In this document: in pieces, positions 25,394 to 38,300 of the stretch
Layout of the letters: the number at the start of each line of letters is the position of its first letter
How positions within the stretch are numbered: position 1 is the first letter of the stretch
NCBI GenBank assembly: GCA_950106755.1
Contig: OX467084.1
Location: 31,809,213 to 31,873,212 of the forward strand
DNA: 64,000 bases
Direction: 5' to 3'
Source: Climacium dendroides
Taxonomy: Eukaryota > Streptophyta > Bryopsida > Hypnales > Climaciaceae
Program-made: the position numbers and the translations under genes
Notes under the pieces: model-generated
Told to the model about the DNA's origin: nothing
The model's input: the letters and a program-made list of their open reading frames with translations, nothing else
Database searches by the model: none

Positions 25394-28300
25394 TCTATGT
25401 TGGATGTATAACTTTTAACCTTACAAAAGTAAAGACTATTTTGTCTTGAATGCTTGGAATTAATTGTGGAAAGTTTTTACCATTGGATTTGTAGATTATA
25501 ACAATTTTGATTGATCAACTTTGTGTGCAAAAGTGCAATTTTTGGAGAAATAAAATTATAAGAAGATGAATAATGTTTTTTTACCCCCCAAAAAATTGTA
25601 TTGGAATGTAAGGCAAATGTAGTATTTTTAAAATAAAATATTGAAAAAGGTCTCTCTCAAATTTGTACACATTTTCAAACAAAAGGAGTAGAAAGTCAAC
25701 ACTGACCAAATTGGATCTTACAAAATAAATAAAAAATTTACAACAATTACGTCAATTTTTCAAATTTAATAATTGATGTTATTAGAGTATTATTTAGAAC
25801 ATCTTAAAACTTTTTGGAATCATTCTAATTATTTTGTACTCTTAATCACACTATATTGAACCTTTTTAATTTAAAATTGCTACAAATGCAAATTTGGAAA
25901 TGAAATTCTTCAAATATAGTTTATATGGATAGAGTAAAGACCAATAATGCCCAAGATTTTTTTCCATCCCTACTATTTCTTTCATGGGAAAAACATTATG
26001 TTTATTTCCTTTTTCCTATTAAATTACATTTCCAAAATGAAAAATCTAAATACTTCTCACATATAAATTTTGAAAATCAGAAAATGCAACAAGTATGTAA
26101 ACTTACTACTCTACAAGATCCTATTTTAGATTATATTAAGATTTGTTTCACCCTACTGAGAATTTGCATTGAAAAAATGAACAAGACACATTGTGTCTTC
26201 TAGGTCTTTGAGGGGATATGAACCAAAGGTTGTCTAAATTTCCAAAATTGTAGAAATGCATTATAAAATGCAATTGAGAGGAATAATTTTATTATGATTC
26301 TCAGACAATAGCTGTAAAATATGTTCCATAGATCATATCCACGTGGTTAAATCCACTAGTACACTAATCAATACTTTTCAATAAAATTTGAAGCTAAAAA
26401 CTGAAATTCCTTCTAAAATTGATTGTAGATTGAATATTTGTAATTTTCAAAAGAATTTTTTTCCTTGAAGTTCAAAAATGTTAAGTTCTAATCATTATGA
26501 TATTTCAAGATTTTAAGTTTATTGTTTATTCTAGTCGTTTTTAAGGGTCACTTTCTGAATTGAAAGGTTATTTTTTGAGGCCAAGCTTATCAATACCTAT
26601 GGAAAAAAAGAAAATTTTCAAGTCAAATTTCAAAATCTATACCATATAGATGTTAAAGAACTAATATGAGAATCTTCAAAAATTTGATGGATGAAAAAAC
26701 ACATTTTTGTGTGAATAGGATATATTTGTATTCATCCATTGTTCAAAACTTGAACACCTAGTCTTTTAAAAAGTAATTCCTAAAAGAACAAGAGTCCCAT
26801 GGAGTGACAAATGTAAGTTTGAATAAGTTATAATGATCTAAATTTTTGGCATAACTATTTAAATCTCTTTTTTTTGAAGATAGGGGAACACATTAGCTTT
26901 TGGGAAATATAATTTTTGTTTCAATTGATGCTTAGGAGCTAAAGGTATGCCAACAAACTTCAATTAAAATTTTGTTTCTCAAGTAAAATGTTATTGTTAT
27001 CTTTGAAGGTGGTGTGTTTAATTTCCATTTTAGAAATATTAACAATTTAGTTCTCTTTTTATCTTGTACCATCTTCCATCTACTACGCATTTTTTGAAAG
27101 AATGAAAGTTATTTTTTATTTTTCTTACATCCTTAAAACTTCAATCCAATTCTTCAAATAAAATAATTTAAATTCAAAATTTGAATTGCAAAATTTTATG
27201 TTAAGAAGATTAAAAGCCTTAAAACTAATTAGGCAAGTTGCTCAAAAAATTCTTTACTTTAGATGCAAATATTTTGCAATCCACCTAGTCAAAGATTTTG
27301 AAATTTTTTTCATTTAATTTCTTACTAATAAAGTATAAATTATTATGGTTAGATATGTAATAAAAATTTAAATTTAAATTTTTTGCACTTTGCAATAGAA
27401 ATGAAAATTTTGAATTTGAACTTCTTTAACAAATGGAAAGGCCTTGATCCATTAGGGGTTAATAAACATGTAATTAGAAATGTTTTTACCTCTTCTTTCT
27501 AGTGACATCAAATTCAAATCATTATGAACTTACATGTATTCAAATTGAGGGAATGTTAAGTAAAAAATTAAATTTTTTGTATTAAAAATCAAGATTGAGG
27601 AAATGTCATGAAAAGATAAGATTTTTATTTTAAACATTTTATAAAAAATCATGGATTGCTTCCTTCATGAAATTTAATTGGAAGTTGAATAAATTGATTA
27701 TGTAAATTGATTTTGAAACAAGTATATTCTAATTCATCAACGTGACACATTAGTAAACAACAAGACCATGCAATATTGAATGCTTGAATGGGTAAGTCGT
27801 TTCACTTATTGTGAGCTTGATTTCCAATTTGTATATTAACCTCTTTAACCTTCTTGAAACAAGGACTTGTTTGATCTAGTACTCTAAATTTTGAATTAAT
27901 TTTCCTTCTATTTTGTCCTATGCAAAATTCTACTTTATAATGTTGTTTTTGCCTTTATATCTATGATATAAAATTTTAGAATTAAAAGATGAATAAATTT
28001 GATAAGAGTATAGATTATAATTTCAAAGTACCTTGAGATTTTCCACTTTTTAATTTTCGTACTTAGAAAATAATTCCATGACAAAATTGACTATTTTAGG
28101 ACCATCTTTGGTCTTATGGTTGCTTTAGAGACTTTGACCATTCAAGGGGAGTAACATGATTGTATTATGAATGCATTTTATATTATTTTTGTGTGGATTT
28201 AATGATTATTTTGGTCATTTTCACACTACACTTTCAATTTATTTTAAAGGTATACTTTTGTTAAACTGCTTTTATATTCACAATTATTTATTTCTCTCTT

Positions 28301-28570
28301 TCTCTTAAAAAAAACTAATATTGCACTCCCATCCCATGGTACAAAGAAATCATTTGGGCTCCTCAACAATTTTATTTGAAACAATTTATTGCTTAGTGGA
28401 CTTTGAGGGAAAATAATTAGAAAATTTTGTGAAATGTTTTTCAACATTTAATAAGTAAAAATTTTAGGATTCACTAAAAAGAATTTCAAAATAGGATGAT
28501 GTTGCCACACTTGAAATGCATATAAAATTAGATAAATGAATGATATTTCATCTATGATATATACATTTTT
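25394..28570. other. AT-rich intergenic DNA, no gene seen
   Basis: Only short AT-driven frames (the longest is 92 codons at 25925-26203) without a domain. No repeat boundary was recognised. Confidence 0.45.
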
Positions 28571-28721
28571 CACTAATAGAAATTTGGTCTTTTATAACTA
28601 CTCCTGTTTGGAATTTCTAAAATAATTCATCTACAATAACTTATTTTTGTAAACATTTAGTTGTTTTTGAACAGAAAAAGTTGTATATGACCAAATGCAA
28701 AAGACTAATTTTCTACTAGTG
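28571..28721 (+). mobile_element. CACTA-type MITE, 151 bp
   Basis: The left end is CACTAATAGAAATTTGGTC. The right end, reverse-complemented, is CACTAGTAGAAAATTAGTC followed by TTTT. The element is flanked by TTT on both sides (28568-28570 and 28722-28724). CACTA termini and a 3 bp target duplication are the hallmarks of the CACTA (En/Spm) superfamily. It is too short to encode a transposase. Confidence 0.75.
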
Positions 28722-29331
28722 TTTGTATGTAAGGAATGCTATCCTATTTAATTTAGGAGCTAAAGGGCATCATGGGCTAGGAAATTATAGAAAGATTTAT
28801 GTTGATTGAACAAAATTGTAGTGAAAGTTATAGGTTTAGTGAAGAATTCAAAGAGGTTGAAAAGGCAACCACAAGACTATTATGGCCAATTTAGAAATCG
28901 CCCTATCATTGACATTAAAATCATTGATGTAATTTTTTTGAATTAGTGAAGTAATGGGCATTACTGAGATGCAATAGTAGCCATTTGCAGGTGTATATAT
29001 GAGGTGGCTATGATAGTACTTAAAAAGTCATGAGTATTTTTCAAAAATATTTGTCATTTAAATTAATTAAAATAAACTTTATGGATTCACTTTGTATTAG
29101 GTTTGGAAAAATGTAGTGGTACTTTCCACTCATAACTAACTCATACTTTGCTAGAAAAATACAATTCCACTTCTTCTTATCTAAATGAATACTATTCTTC
29201 TATATTTGAAAAAATAAAATGATATTTTTCCAATGGTTACTATTCAAAATGTGACACCCCAAATTTAGAGCCAAAAGTAGCACTACATTTTAGAGATTGA
29301 TGACACAAGATGTATACAATCTGAACATGAG

Positions 29332-29484
29332 CATGGTTGTCATACTGGACAAGTTACTATTCATTTTTCGTCCTGTAGGACAAGTTACTATTCATCAAAC
29401 GTATCTCTCAAGTACATTTGATGAATAGTAACTCATCCTACGGGACAAGAAAAGAATAGTAACTTGTTCAGTATGACAACCATG
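29332..29484 (+). mobile_element. 153 bp foldback element
   Basis: The arms, about 72 bp each (29332-29403 and 29413-29484), are largely complementary with a loop of about 9 bases. The outer 14 bases CATGGTTGTCATAC pair perfectly. Within the left arm ACAAGTTACTATTCAT occurs twice, so the stem is itself built from a duplicated module. No protein is encoded. It could be a MITE or a source of a small-RNA hairpin. Confidence 0.75.
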
Positions 29485-29934
29485 AATATGAGTGTTTAGG
29501 AGAACCTAGTATCAATTTTTGGCACACTTACAGATAATACATTGAAATTTCATAGCTTATTCATAAGGTGTTTAAATAATGCATGCTAAAGTGCTAATAA
29601 GATCTAATAAAAATAATTTGTATTTCATAATATTAAACGTGTTCAATTACTATTAGTTTTGATTATGCATGTATTTACTTTATTTTGCAACAAAACTTTA
29701 TGGATGTAAAAATATAATTACACTTAAATGAGATACAATCTGATTTCCAACATCTAAAAAATGAGCATGAAGAAGGAACAACTTTATAACTCAAAAACAA
29801 CATGGTTTTCAAGAGCAACCAATGAGAGGTGAATTTTCATTTTTAAGCAACCAATGAGAGTCAAGGCATTTTGTGCTTCAAGGATGTCCATTTAAGGTGA
29901 GTCTACTATTGTGTTTACACCAAAAGACTTTTCA

Positions 29935-30058
29935 GTTGGAGCCCAATGAAATGGAATGCTTTGATTGGAACTTTGGGTTGGTACCAAAGCTATCTTCCAA
30001 GTCCAAACACTCCATTTCTTTGCACTCCAACCCAAAGTTATTGAGTGCAAACAAGCCT
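29935..30058. repeat. Small imperfect inverted repeat, MITE-like
   Basis: AACTTTGGGTTGG (29969-29981) pairs with CCAACCCAAAGTT (30028-30040). The sequence outside the arms is rich in TTTGCACTCC and AATGGAATG-type words typical of small plant foldbacks. Boundaries are approximate and no target duplication was identified. Confidence 0.4.
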
Positions 30059-30099
30059 TATTTTGGGGTGCGTTCAGAAATTCACAGCAAATTCATCCT

Positions 30100-31930
30100 T
30101 TGTCAGAAGAATAAAATTCTCAATTACTCTGCCCCATGATTTCTCACATTATTTTGTCTTTTACATGGAAAATAATTTTCACCTTTTTTTTTTTTTTTCC
30201 AATGATGCCAATGTTCAGACTAGAGCAAACCAACTGTCAATCCTTCTGCTTGAGTGTCCCAGTCTCGTTTACCCACCTTAATGCCTTCCTTTCCACGTTG
30301 GAAAATTCGTTCGTCCGTCACTCCTCAGCCTTCGCTTCAGTTCCACCTCGTGACGGAGCTGAGTCCGCAAATTTTACAAGCATCGCATCATTTTTACAAG
30401 CGCTTTTAGGTGCCTGCGTGACCTCAGCGTCATAACTGCAGTCAAGCTCGCCCACCTTGATGATCAGTATGCAGTTTCATTTCACGTTCGGGAAGATTCA
30501 AAATAAAATCTCTGACAGACAGACGGACTCAATCATCCTCCTTAATGAGAATGGGGCGAGGAGGCAACTGCAGTGGAAGCCAGCCAGCCTCCCGGCCTCA
30601 TGCAAGAGGAGCCCGGCCTTTCGATCCGTGCACCAATTTTGAAGCCTTCCTCTTTATTGCACGATTCAGAGCCCTGCCAGTACGAAGGTAGGACACTATA
30701 TGCACACAAAGGAAGTTACTGATGAACCCGACGCGCTTGCCATGACGCGCTCCTTCCCCAACAGCGCAGCTAAGCTAGGGACGGATTTCATTTAATGAAG
30801 TTTGATTTCATTTTCTTCACTGACTGAGTGCCCAGAGCTAGCATCACTGAGTGGTATGCAGCTTCTGGCGATCTAGTTTAGCTTAGATTTCACGGGAGTC
30901 GTCACATGCAACAGTCATGCCAAATGTGTGTGATAAACTCCTTCCTTCCTTTCTTTCGTTACGTACATGCTGATATATACATTCATCCGATCCGGCCTCA
31001 CTTAAGCTCGCTCTTGAAGAATTTTGTGTAGGATTTGAACGTACCATTTCATCCATTCAGTTGCAAGAGGGGAAGATCTCCATGGCCCAATCCCGGGAAT
31101 CCTATATCACAGTGCGAGTCCGCCACCTTGGGCTGCTGCTGCCATTATCAACACCCCCCCACCAACCCCAACAATCACCATTTCATCACTTCACCAATCT
31201 CTCTGCCATGCCAGACGCCTCCCCAGTCAGATCCCCCACCCCGCCCCGGCGTCGGAGAATCTGCCACCCCTGTCACGCCTTATAATCACACCTCCCGGAC
31301 AGGCTAATAACTCTGCACACCATAACCTTACATGACTCACCATTCCCAGTTCACGCACCAATTCTCAAGCGGCGCACACTCAATCACACAGTGTCATACG
31401 CACACACACACACTGCACCTCTCTCACAGCCAGGAAGGAACTGGAAGACTGGGAGTGAAAGCAAATCAACAGTGGTTTCTGAATTGTGGCGAAAATAGGA
31501 TCAATCTCCTATCTAAAAGGACCTTTAAGACAGGGCGGTTGAGCTAACTAATTCCAAAGCCACCCTAATTGCATCGCTGTGTAAGAGACCCTGTTTGTAA
31601 GAGACTCACCCTGTCTATGCCATCATGTATCAGTGGAGGACATATGAAAGTTAAGAATGTACATTGCTGAAACGTAGCGGCGCAAATACGTAGGGTCTCC
31701 TTCACCTTAAGACCTCCCAAACCTCCGTAAGTAACTAACTGAGGTCCTCCCTCCTTTCATTACTCCCGGCACCTACCCCGGCCTACCGATTGGACCGGGG
31801 AAGAAATTATAGCAAGTGCGTACTTGGCTGGAACGAACTTACCACCAGCTAGCCAGCCGCTCACTCAATGTGACCTTCCGCTTGTGGCTGTGCTCGTTTC
31901 GGGGAGCCTGACCTCCACATCTCTGTGCTG
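30100..31930 (+). other. GC-richer upstream flank of the CER3-type gene
   Basis: Base composition shifts sharply from the AT-rich DNA to the left. No convincing exon was found; open frames are short and without domains. A short CA repeat lies near 31401-31413. It probably contains promoter and upstream regulatory DNA of the gene that starts at 32346. Confidence 0.4.
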
Positions 31931-31938
31931 TATATATG
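31931..31938 (+). promoter_or_regulatory. Candidate TATA box of the CER3-type gene
   Basis: TATATATG lies about 415 bases upstream of the start codon in GC-rich surroundings. A start site about 30 bases downstream would give a leader of about 385 bases that includes the TCGA microsatellite and the upstream ORFs. Inferred from motif and position only. Confidence 0.35.
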
Positions 31939-32055
31939 TGAGCTGGGGTGGGAGCTAGCTTAGAGAGTGATGCAGACACAGATATATATTTGTACTTGTG
32001 GAGGTGGATTCGATCTGTGTGCGTGGTGGATCCCGTGTTTTTGGATTCCCAAGAG

Positions 32056-32083
32056 TCGATCGATCGATCGATCGATCGATCGA
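32056..32083 (+). repeat. TCGA microsatellite, 7 copies
   Basis: A perfect (TCGA)7 tract lies in the presumed 5' leader of the CER3-type gene. The unit is self-complementary, so the RNA could form a hairpin. A second GATCGAT-rich patch lies at about 32260-32282. Confidence 0.85.
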
Positions 32084-32084
32084 G

Positions 32085-32150
32085 ATGCAGCGGGGTTTAG
32101 GAGGAACTGAAGTTATGGGGAAGATCGTGAAGAAGTTGTGGGACTTGTGA
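32085..32150 (+). CDS. Upstream ORF in the presumed CER3 leader, 21 aa
   Basis: An ATG immediately after the TCGA tract opens a 21-codon frame (MQRGLGGTEVMGKIVKKLWD plus one residue) closed by TGA. A second, 8-codon frame starts at 32154, and an ATG at 32321 overlaps the main start out of frame. If the transcript starts near 31.96 kb these would be read before the CER3 start. Whether they are translated is unknown. Confidence 0.3.
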   Translation: MQRGLGGTEVMGKIVKKLWDL

Positions 32151-32345
32151 TTAATGGAGGTGGGGTTGCATATATCGTAGGAGTCCTGGTGGAGCAAAAC
32201 TGTGTAACTGTGACAGGGTTAACGTACGTTGGTCCAGCCAGCTCGTGTTGAAAGGCTGATTGATCGATTCATCGATCGACCGACATAGATTGACTGGAGA
32301 CTGGTGGAGTTGGGTGCTGTATGTTTGTTGCCGCTACGAGGAGCT

Positions 32346-35300
32346 ATGGTGGCCACGGAGGCCAGCAGCTTCTTAGCGGAATGGCCCTGGGAACGACTTC
32401 ACCACTTCAAGGTATGTCTGTTGGGCGTTGAAGTAGAAGTAGTAGCATTCACAATGTAGCGCCCTGTTAGTTCACAATGTAAGTTAACTATGTAAGTTCA
32501 CAATGTAAGTTCACAGTATAAGTTCACAGTATAACACTTTGATCGACGTTGAACTTCGTTGCTGATCTTATTTCGAGCTTGTTGGGAGAATGGGCGAATA
32601 GGGTCAGTTGCATTCCATGAAAATAATGGGTTCTTTCGACAGCGTATGCAACAGTTCTATAATTATGGAAGGTCACAGTTTTTCGTTCTTGAATGGCTTC
32701 TTCGACTACAGGTACACCAGTTAGCTAGCTGAATGTATGGCCTTCTTCGGTTCCTGAGTACTGTAGGTGCATGTCCATGGCTACTGTAGAGATTGTTGTG
32801 AAGTTGATCAGCAGCCCACATAAACAGGGGGAAGGCGGGTTAATGCAGTGCGTAAAGTTCACCCTCTAGGTTTAGCTGGTGTACTTTGTGGTGTGCAGTG
32901 CCCAATGCCGGTTGCAACAGACAGACATTGCACTGGCTGGCATGGCTAGTACCGGCACGCTTTTCGAAGCAGATCGAAAAGCTCAGATCGGTCTAAATGC
33001 CAGTGTGAATGAAGAGTCTGCTGGCCATACATGGCCATTATGGATAGGTTGGTCTTGTACTAGACCAAGGATTAATTGCAGGGAGGGTTTGATATCATTT
33101 TTTAAGCTTAACGATAAGGAGAAGCTGGTGTTTGCAGTATGTGGTGTACGCGCCGTTCGTGTGGCGTCTCCTGAAGACGTTGAGCCTGGGGCTCGGCGCG
33201 GAAGCTGACAACTGGTGTCTGCATATGTTTTGGCTGCTGTTTGGACGCTACATGGTGCAGCAGCTGTGGGGCACGGTGTCACGGTTGTACTGTCTCACCA
33301 AGAAATACACGGTCCGCGAGAGTGACACTGGCCATGACCAAGTCGACCGGGAGTTTCATTCGTAAGTTGACAGAGTTTCCATCGCCAAAGTACTGCACTG
33401 CAACAGCTAGCTAACCCACACTGTCTTGTGTACTTTAGCCCGATACCCGAATTACATATCCAACAGCAATGCAACAATGCTCTGAATGTTAAGAGAATTA
33501 ATCATGAGAATCATCAAATTAAGAAACGACGTTGTGAAATGTACATAGCAAATGGAAGATCAATACAACAACTGGAAGCTAGATCGATGGCAATCTTGAC
33601 AAGAAAACCATTCATTATCTTTAGTTTCATTCATGATGTAATGTGCCCCCGAAATTAGAGTGTAGGGCTGTGAAATGAACGGTTTTTTGTAACTTGGTTG
33701 AACCTCGGGTAACCAGTGGAAGGGAAGCTGGTGAGTGATAAGTCAGCCCATCGCGCATGAGCTTTCTTTGTTTACGAGCAATGTTTCGGTACATGGTGTT
33801 CAAATTATTATAATTCATATAAAATTCATATAAACGGTTCGTGTACTAAATAGAATCAACGGTGATTAGAGAGAGACTTGTATAGAGAGGGACTTGGAGG
33901 AGGGTCTCCGTAGGACCACGCGTTTCTGTATTTGACTGGACTTGTGCATTTCCTGTGACGTCTACAGATCTAATGTTGGGAGTTCTGTGATTTGATTCCA
34001 GAGACAATCACATCATGTTGCAGTTGCTGTTCATCTCCGTCGCACACACTTGGTTTCCGGGGTTCAGCAATATGCCTGGATGGAACTCCAAGGGCCTGCT
34101 TTACGTCTTCTTCCTCCATGCCAGCGTTGTGGAGTTTCTCTACTACTGGATGCACCGCGCTTTCCACACGGAGGCCCTGTTTCGCAATTACCATTTTTTC
34201 CACCATCTCTCCATCGTCCCTGAGCCTGCAACTGGTACGCACGCACTTTGAATTCGCCCAGCCGCGAATTCATTCCACCATGGAATTCATATGATATCAA
34301 CCCCAACCAAAAAATGTCCAGTAGTGGCCTCTTCTGTCGTTGAAATGAATCATTTATGAGAAGGTAGCGTCAGCTTAAGGAAGGTAGGTAAACGTTTCCC
34401 CTAAAAGATGAAATCAATGGTGTCCTCTAACAACCATAAAACCAAAATTTCGTCAGAACGGTGTGGTTGGAAATCATTGAAATTGCAACCTTAGTAACAC
34501 TGAGATTGCACGTTAGTTTGTCGCTATGTTGCGATCTATAGTAATATTGTTCCAAGTTTCTTTGTCGTTCTAACTCCCTGCTTCCGCTTGCCATATTTTT
34601 TGTTGTTGTAGGGTCAGTGACAACAATGCTGGAGCAAATTCTGCAGTCGGCGTTGCTGTTGGTACCATTGTTGGGAGCCACAGCCCTTGGGGGAGCCTCC
34701 AAGAGCATGGTGTACATCTACTTCCTCACCTTCGACTTCTTCAAGTGCTGGGGCCACTGCAACTTTGAGTTTGTCCCTGCTTGGTTTCGGGACCTTCCGG
34801 GAGTCAAGTATCTGCTCTACACTCCATCGTCAGTACTATTACCACAGTTTCTCATTTGTAAACCTCATTCTCTTTCCCTTCAATTTAGTTATACTGGCAC
34901 GATCCAGAGCGTCAAATGTAGGGACAGTATAAACGAAATTGAATGTGCGATTGAATCGAGACTTCTTCTTGGGCGATTTTTCCGTTGTGCAAATTTTTGA
35001 CAAGTCCGCCGTGATTGCTGTGACTCCTGTGGTAAATGCGAACTCTCGTTATTTCATTGCCTACTTACTGAGCCACTTCCATTGAAAGCTAGCATTCCTG
35101 AGCAATAAGGTCAAAGTTTCTGTCTGTCTACTGAAGGTACCATTCCCTTCACCATTCCGAGCAGAATTCCAACTTCTGTCTGTTCATGCCATTGTACGAT
35201 TACCTGGGCGGCACGGTGGACCCCAAGACGGAGCACGTCTATCGAGAGATCAGAAGAGGTACTCCACTCAAACCTTCTCTCCCACTGAAATCCAAAATGA

Positions 35301-38300
35301 ACTGCACATAACTGGTCACCCTACCACTGACTGTGGTTCAATAGTCAACAGTGTACTGATAAACCTCAAGTGCATGTAGAATCGACAGAAGCTAATTAGG
35401 AGTTTATGCCTGCAGATTAGGGTTGTGGTGTCGATCAGGGTTAGAGAACTTGTTTATTGAACTGACCGTGCTTGAATGTTGCCCTTGAACTTTCCTAGCT
35501 AGACGCAACTTCACACATTATCATCGAATATGGCGCAATTGCAAGCAATGTAATAGTCGATTTGGAAAGGCCTCGAAGTGCATGTAGAGTCGACAGAAAG
35601 GAAGAGCAGGTTGTCGAGGAGGGTTATTAGAGAATATTGTTTTTTGAACTGGTGCTTGAATGTTGCCCTTGAAAGTGCATGTAGAACCGACAGAAAGTGT
35701 TTGCACCACATGCCGACTAATTAGGGTTGAGGTATTGAACAGGGTTTGGGTGCACTAACCATAGCGTACTGGGCTCTTCTTACCCCTTTAGATTGCATGA
35801 AGCACTTTCACCCACTGTTACATAATCTCTAATCGAGAAATGTAAAACAGTGTTGAACAAACAGTATATCTTTAACAAGCACAGAAAACATAATATGGTT
35901 TTGGAACTGGTGCTTGAATGTTGCCCTTGGACTTCAGTCATGACTGCTGTACCATTTGCTGCTGCTGCTGCTGCTGCTGCTGCGAATTCTGATGAGGGGA
36001 TGCATTGTGTTTGTTTGTTTTTTCTGTTTGTTTTTTCAGGACGCGTGGAGAAGGTTCCGGACTTCGTGTTTCTGGTGCACTGCATCGACGTGCTGCAGTC
36101 TCTGCACGTCTCCTTCTGTGTGCGCACTTTGGCGGCCAAGCCGTATGTGTGCCACTGGTTCATCTGGTGGATGTGGGGGCCTACGCTGATGGTGTTGCTG
36201 TGGTTCTGGGCTTGGGGGAAATCCTTTGTGTCGGATACGTACAGACTTAAGAAGCTCAGGTGCATGACGTGGGTGGTTCCTCGCCATGGTTTCCACGTAA
36301 GGATTTCAGCACATTGTCTTTCCTGTTATCCTCTTCTATGGTACGAAAATCCATTGTGGTTTTCGTTATTTCAGTCCTTGTTTGGATCTTGTCCCGTTTT
36401 GGACAGGATTACATTGCACTGAAACATGCCTGAATTGGATTTCATGTGAAATAGTGATGGTTTTTTGAAGTAGTGGTTTCCTGGTTGGAAATCTGCCTTG
36501 CATTCCTTTCTTGTATCTACGACTAGGGCAGGGAACACATTGTGGTTTCTATCGGTTAGGATGGATCTTCTTTCAGTGGTTCTTGTCTCCATTTTTGAGA
36601 GGCTTTCAGTGTACTAAAATAGGTCATATTTGGATACCGAATGAATTAGTTGCGATATTTTGAGGTTTGTAGGAATAGTTTCCAGGTAGGATTTCTATCT
36701 TGCATTCCTTTCATGCATCCTCGACTAGGGTAGGGAACTCATTGTGGTTTCAATTATTTAGAATTCGTCTTTTTTTCTGTGATTCTTGTCTTCATCTTTG
36801 TGAGGGCCACAATGCACTACTTAGATATCATATGAATTTGTTGGTAATTGTTGAGGTTTGAAGTAGTAGTTTTCAGGGTAGGAGCTCAGTTCAATCTCTT
36901 TCTTGCGTCTTTATCTAAGGTAGGGAATCCATTTTACGTGGCCTCTAATATTTAGAAATGGACCTTCACTGAATGGATCTTATTCCCATTTTTGAGAGGA
37001 ATACAAAGCATGGAAATTTGGTTTACTTGGAGTTTACATGAAGTAGTCGTGAATTGTTGAAGATTGAAGTATTAGGGTTTAGGTCAGGTTACCTTTGAAC
37101 CATGTTAAATTTGGTTAGAGAATGTATTAGGGCTTGCACAGAGTCCTCCATTTCGAGGGCCAAGAGAATACGGGGCAGAGTTCAAGAAAATGGGTCCAAG
37201 AGAATGAGAATTTTCGACGCTTCTACTATGACCCCTACAGTAATATATAGCTTGGAAGCATCTTTTAATGATACAGAGCGTAGATTTGGGTCTTTTTCCC
37301 TTAATACTCTCATGATTATTTGGATGACACTTGCATTGGAAATGGTGTTTATTCACCGGCAAGGGTTTACCACTCAAATGGATTCTTTTTCTTTACATTC
37401 TGCATTTTGAAACTTAGATTGTCCTTTGTCTCTTTCCGAATGTGCAGTTTTTCCTGCCGTTTGGTTTGGAGAGTATCAACAATCTCATCGAGAAGGCCAT
37501 TCTCGACGCAGACGCAGCTGGAGTAAAGGTCTTGAGCCTTGCAGCTCTCAACAAGGTCAGTTCTCAACCTTGAACCTTCAAAACTTTCCTGTATTTAATC
37601 AATTTTCTCTGTGTGAATTCTTGCACTTCTAGAACTTACTCATAATCTCAACTCATGCAGTGTGTTAGTTATAATTTTTTTTTTAAAATTTACTTGCCTC
37701 TACCCCAAGACAGTTCGAGTGTCCAACAGAGACTAAGCATTGGCTCAAAATGTAGAAAGTTCCAAGTGTGCAATGAGACTTCAAGTGTCAAATGCTTTCG
37801 TAGCCTCTTGGGGCCCATCATTTCGAGGAATCGTTTTCTTATGTCTAATTGAGTGGTAAACTAGATCATGCTTGAGAGGAGATTCTCAAGAGTATTATTG
37901 GCCTTGATGCCAAGTTGCTCTACTCAATTAAGAGATTCTAGACTTGCACATCTCAATCATTGGTTGAGCTAAGGGCTTTAAAATGATAAGCAGGGTTCTG
38001 ATGAGTTTTAATCGTTTCTGGCTTGTCTATGAGGCAGTGATTCGATTGCCATGTATACTCGATTTTGGAACTGTGACTTTTGATTACCGAATTGTGACAT
38101 TCTGAGGTTGCAAAATAAGATTTTTGGATTTTTAAATTACCGAGGATCACAGAAAGGATTACATTGAGGTTTAATTGAAAAGACAAGAAATCTGTACATT
38201 TTTCTTTGGGTAGCTCTGAACACTTGTGATAGCCTGCTAATTTTTTTATTCCATTTTGGATTCTTCTCTTGCAGAATGAGGCGCTCAATGGCGGAGGCAT

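Noticed and set aside
35850..36422. 190-codon plus-strand frame with a polyalanine run
   Set aside because: It is CER3 exon 6 read in frame back through intron 5, where a GCT microsatellite keeps the frame open. The true acceptor at 36040 joins exon 5 in phase.
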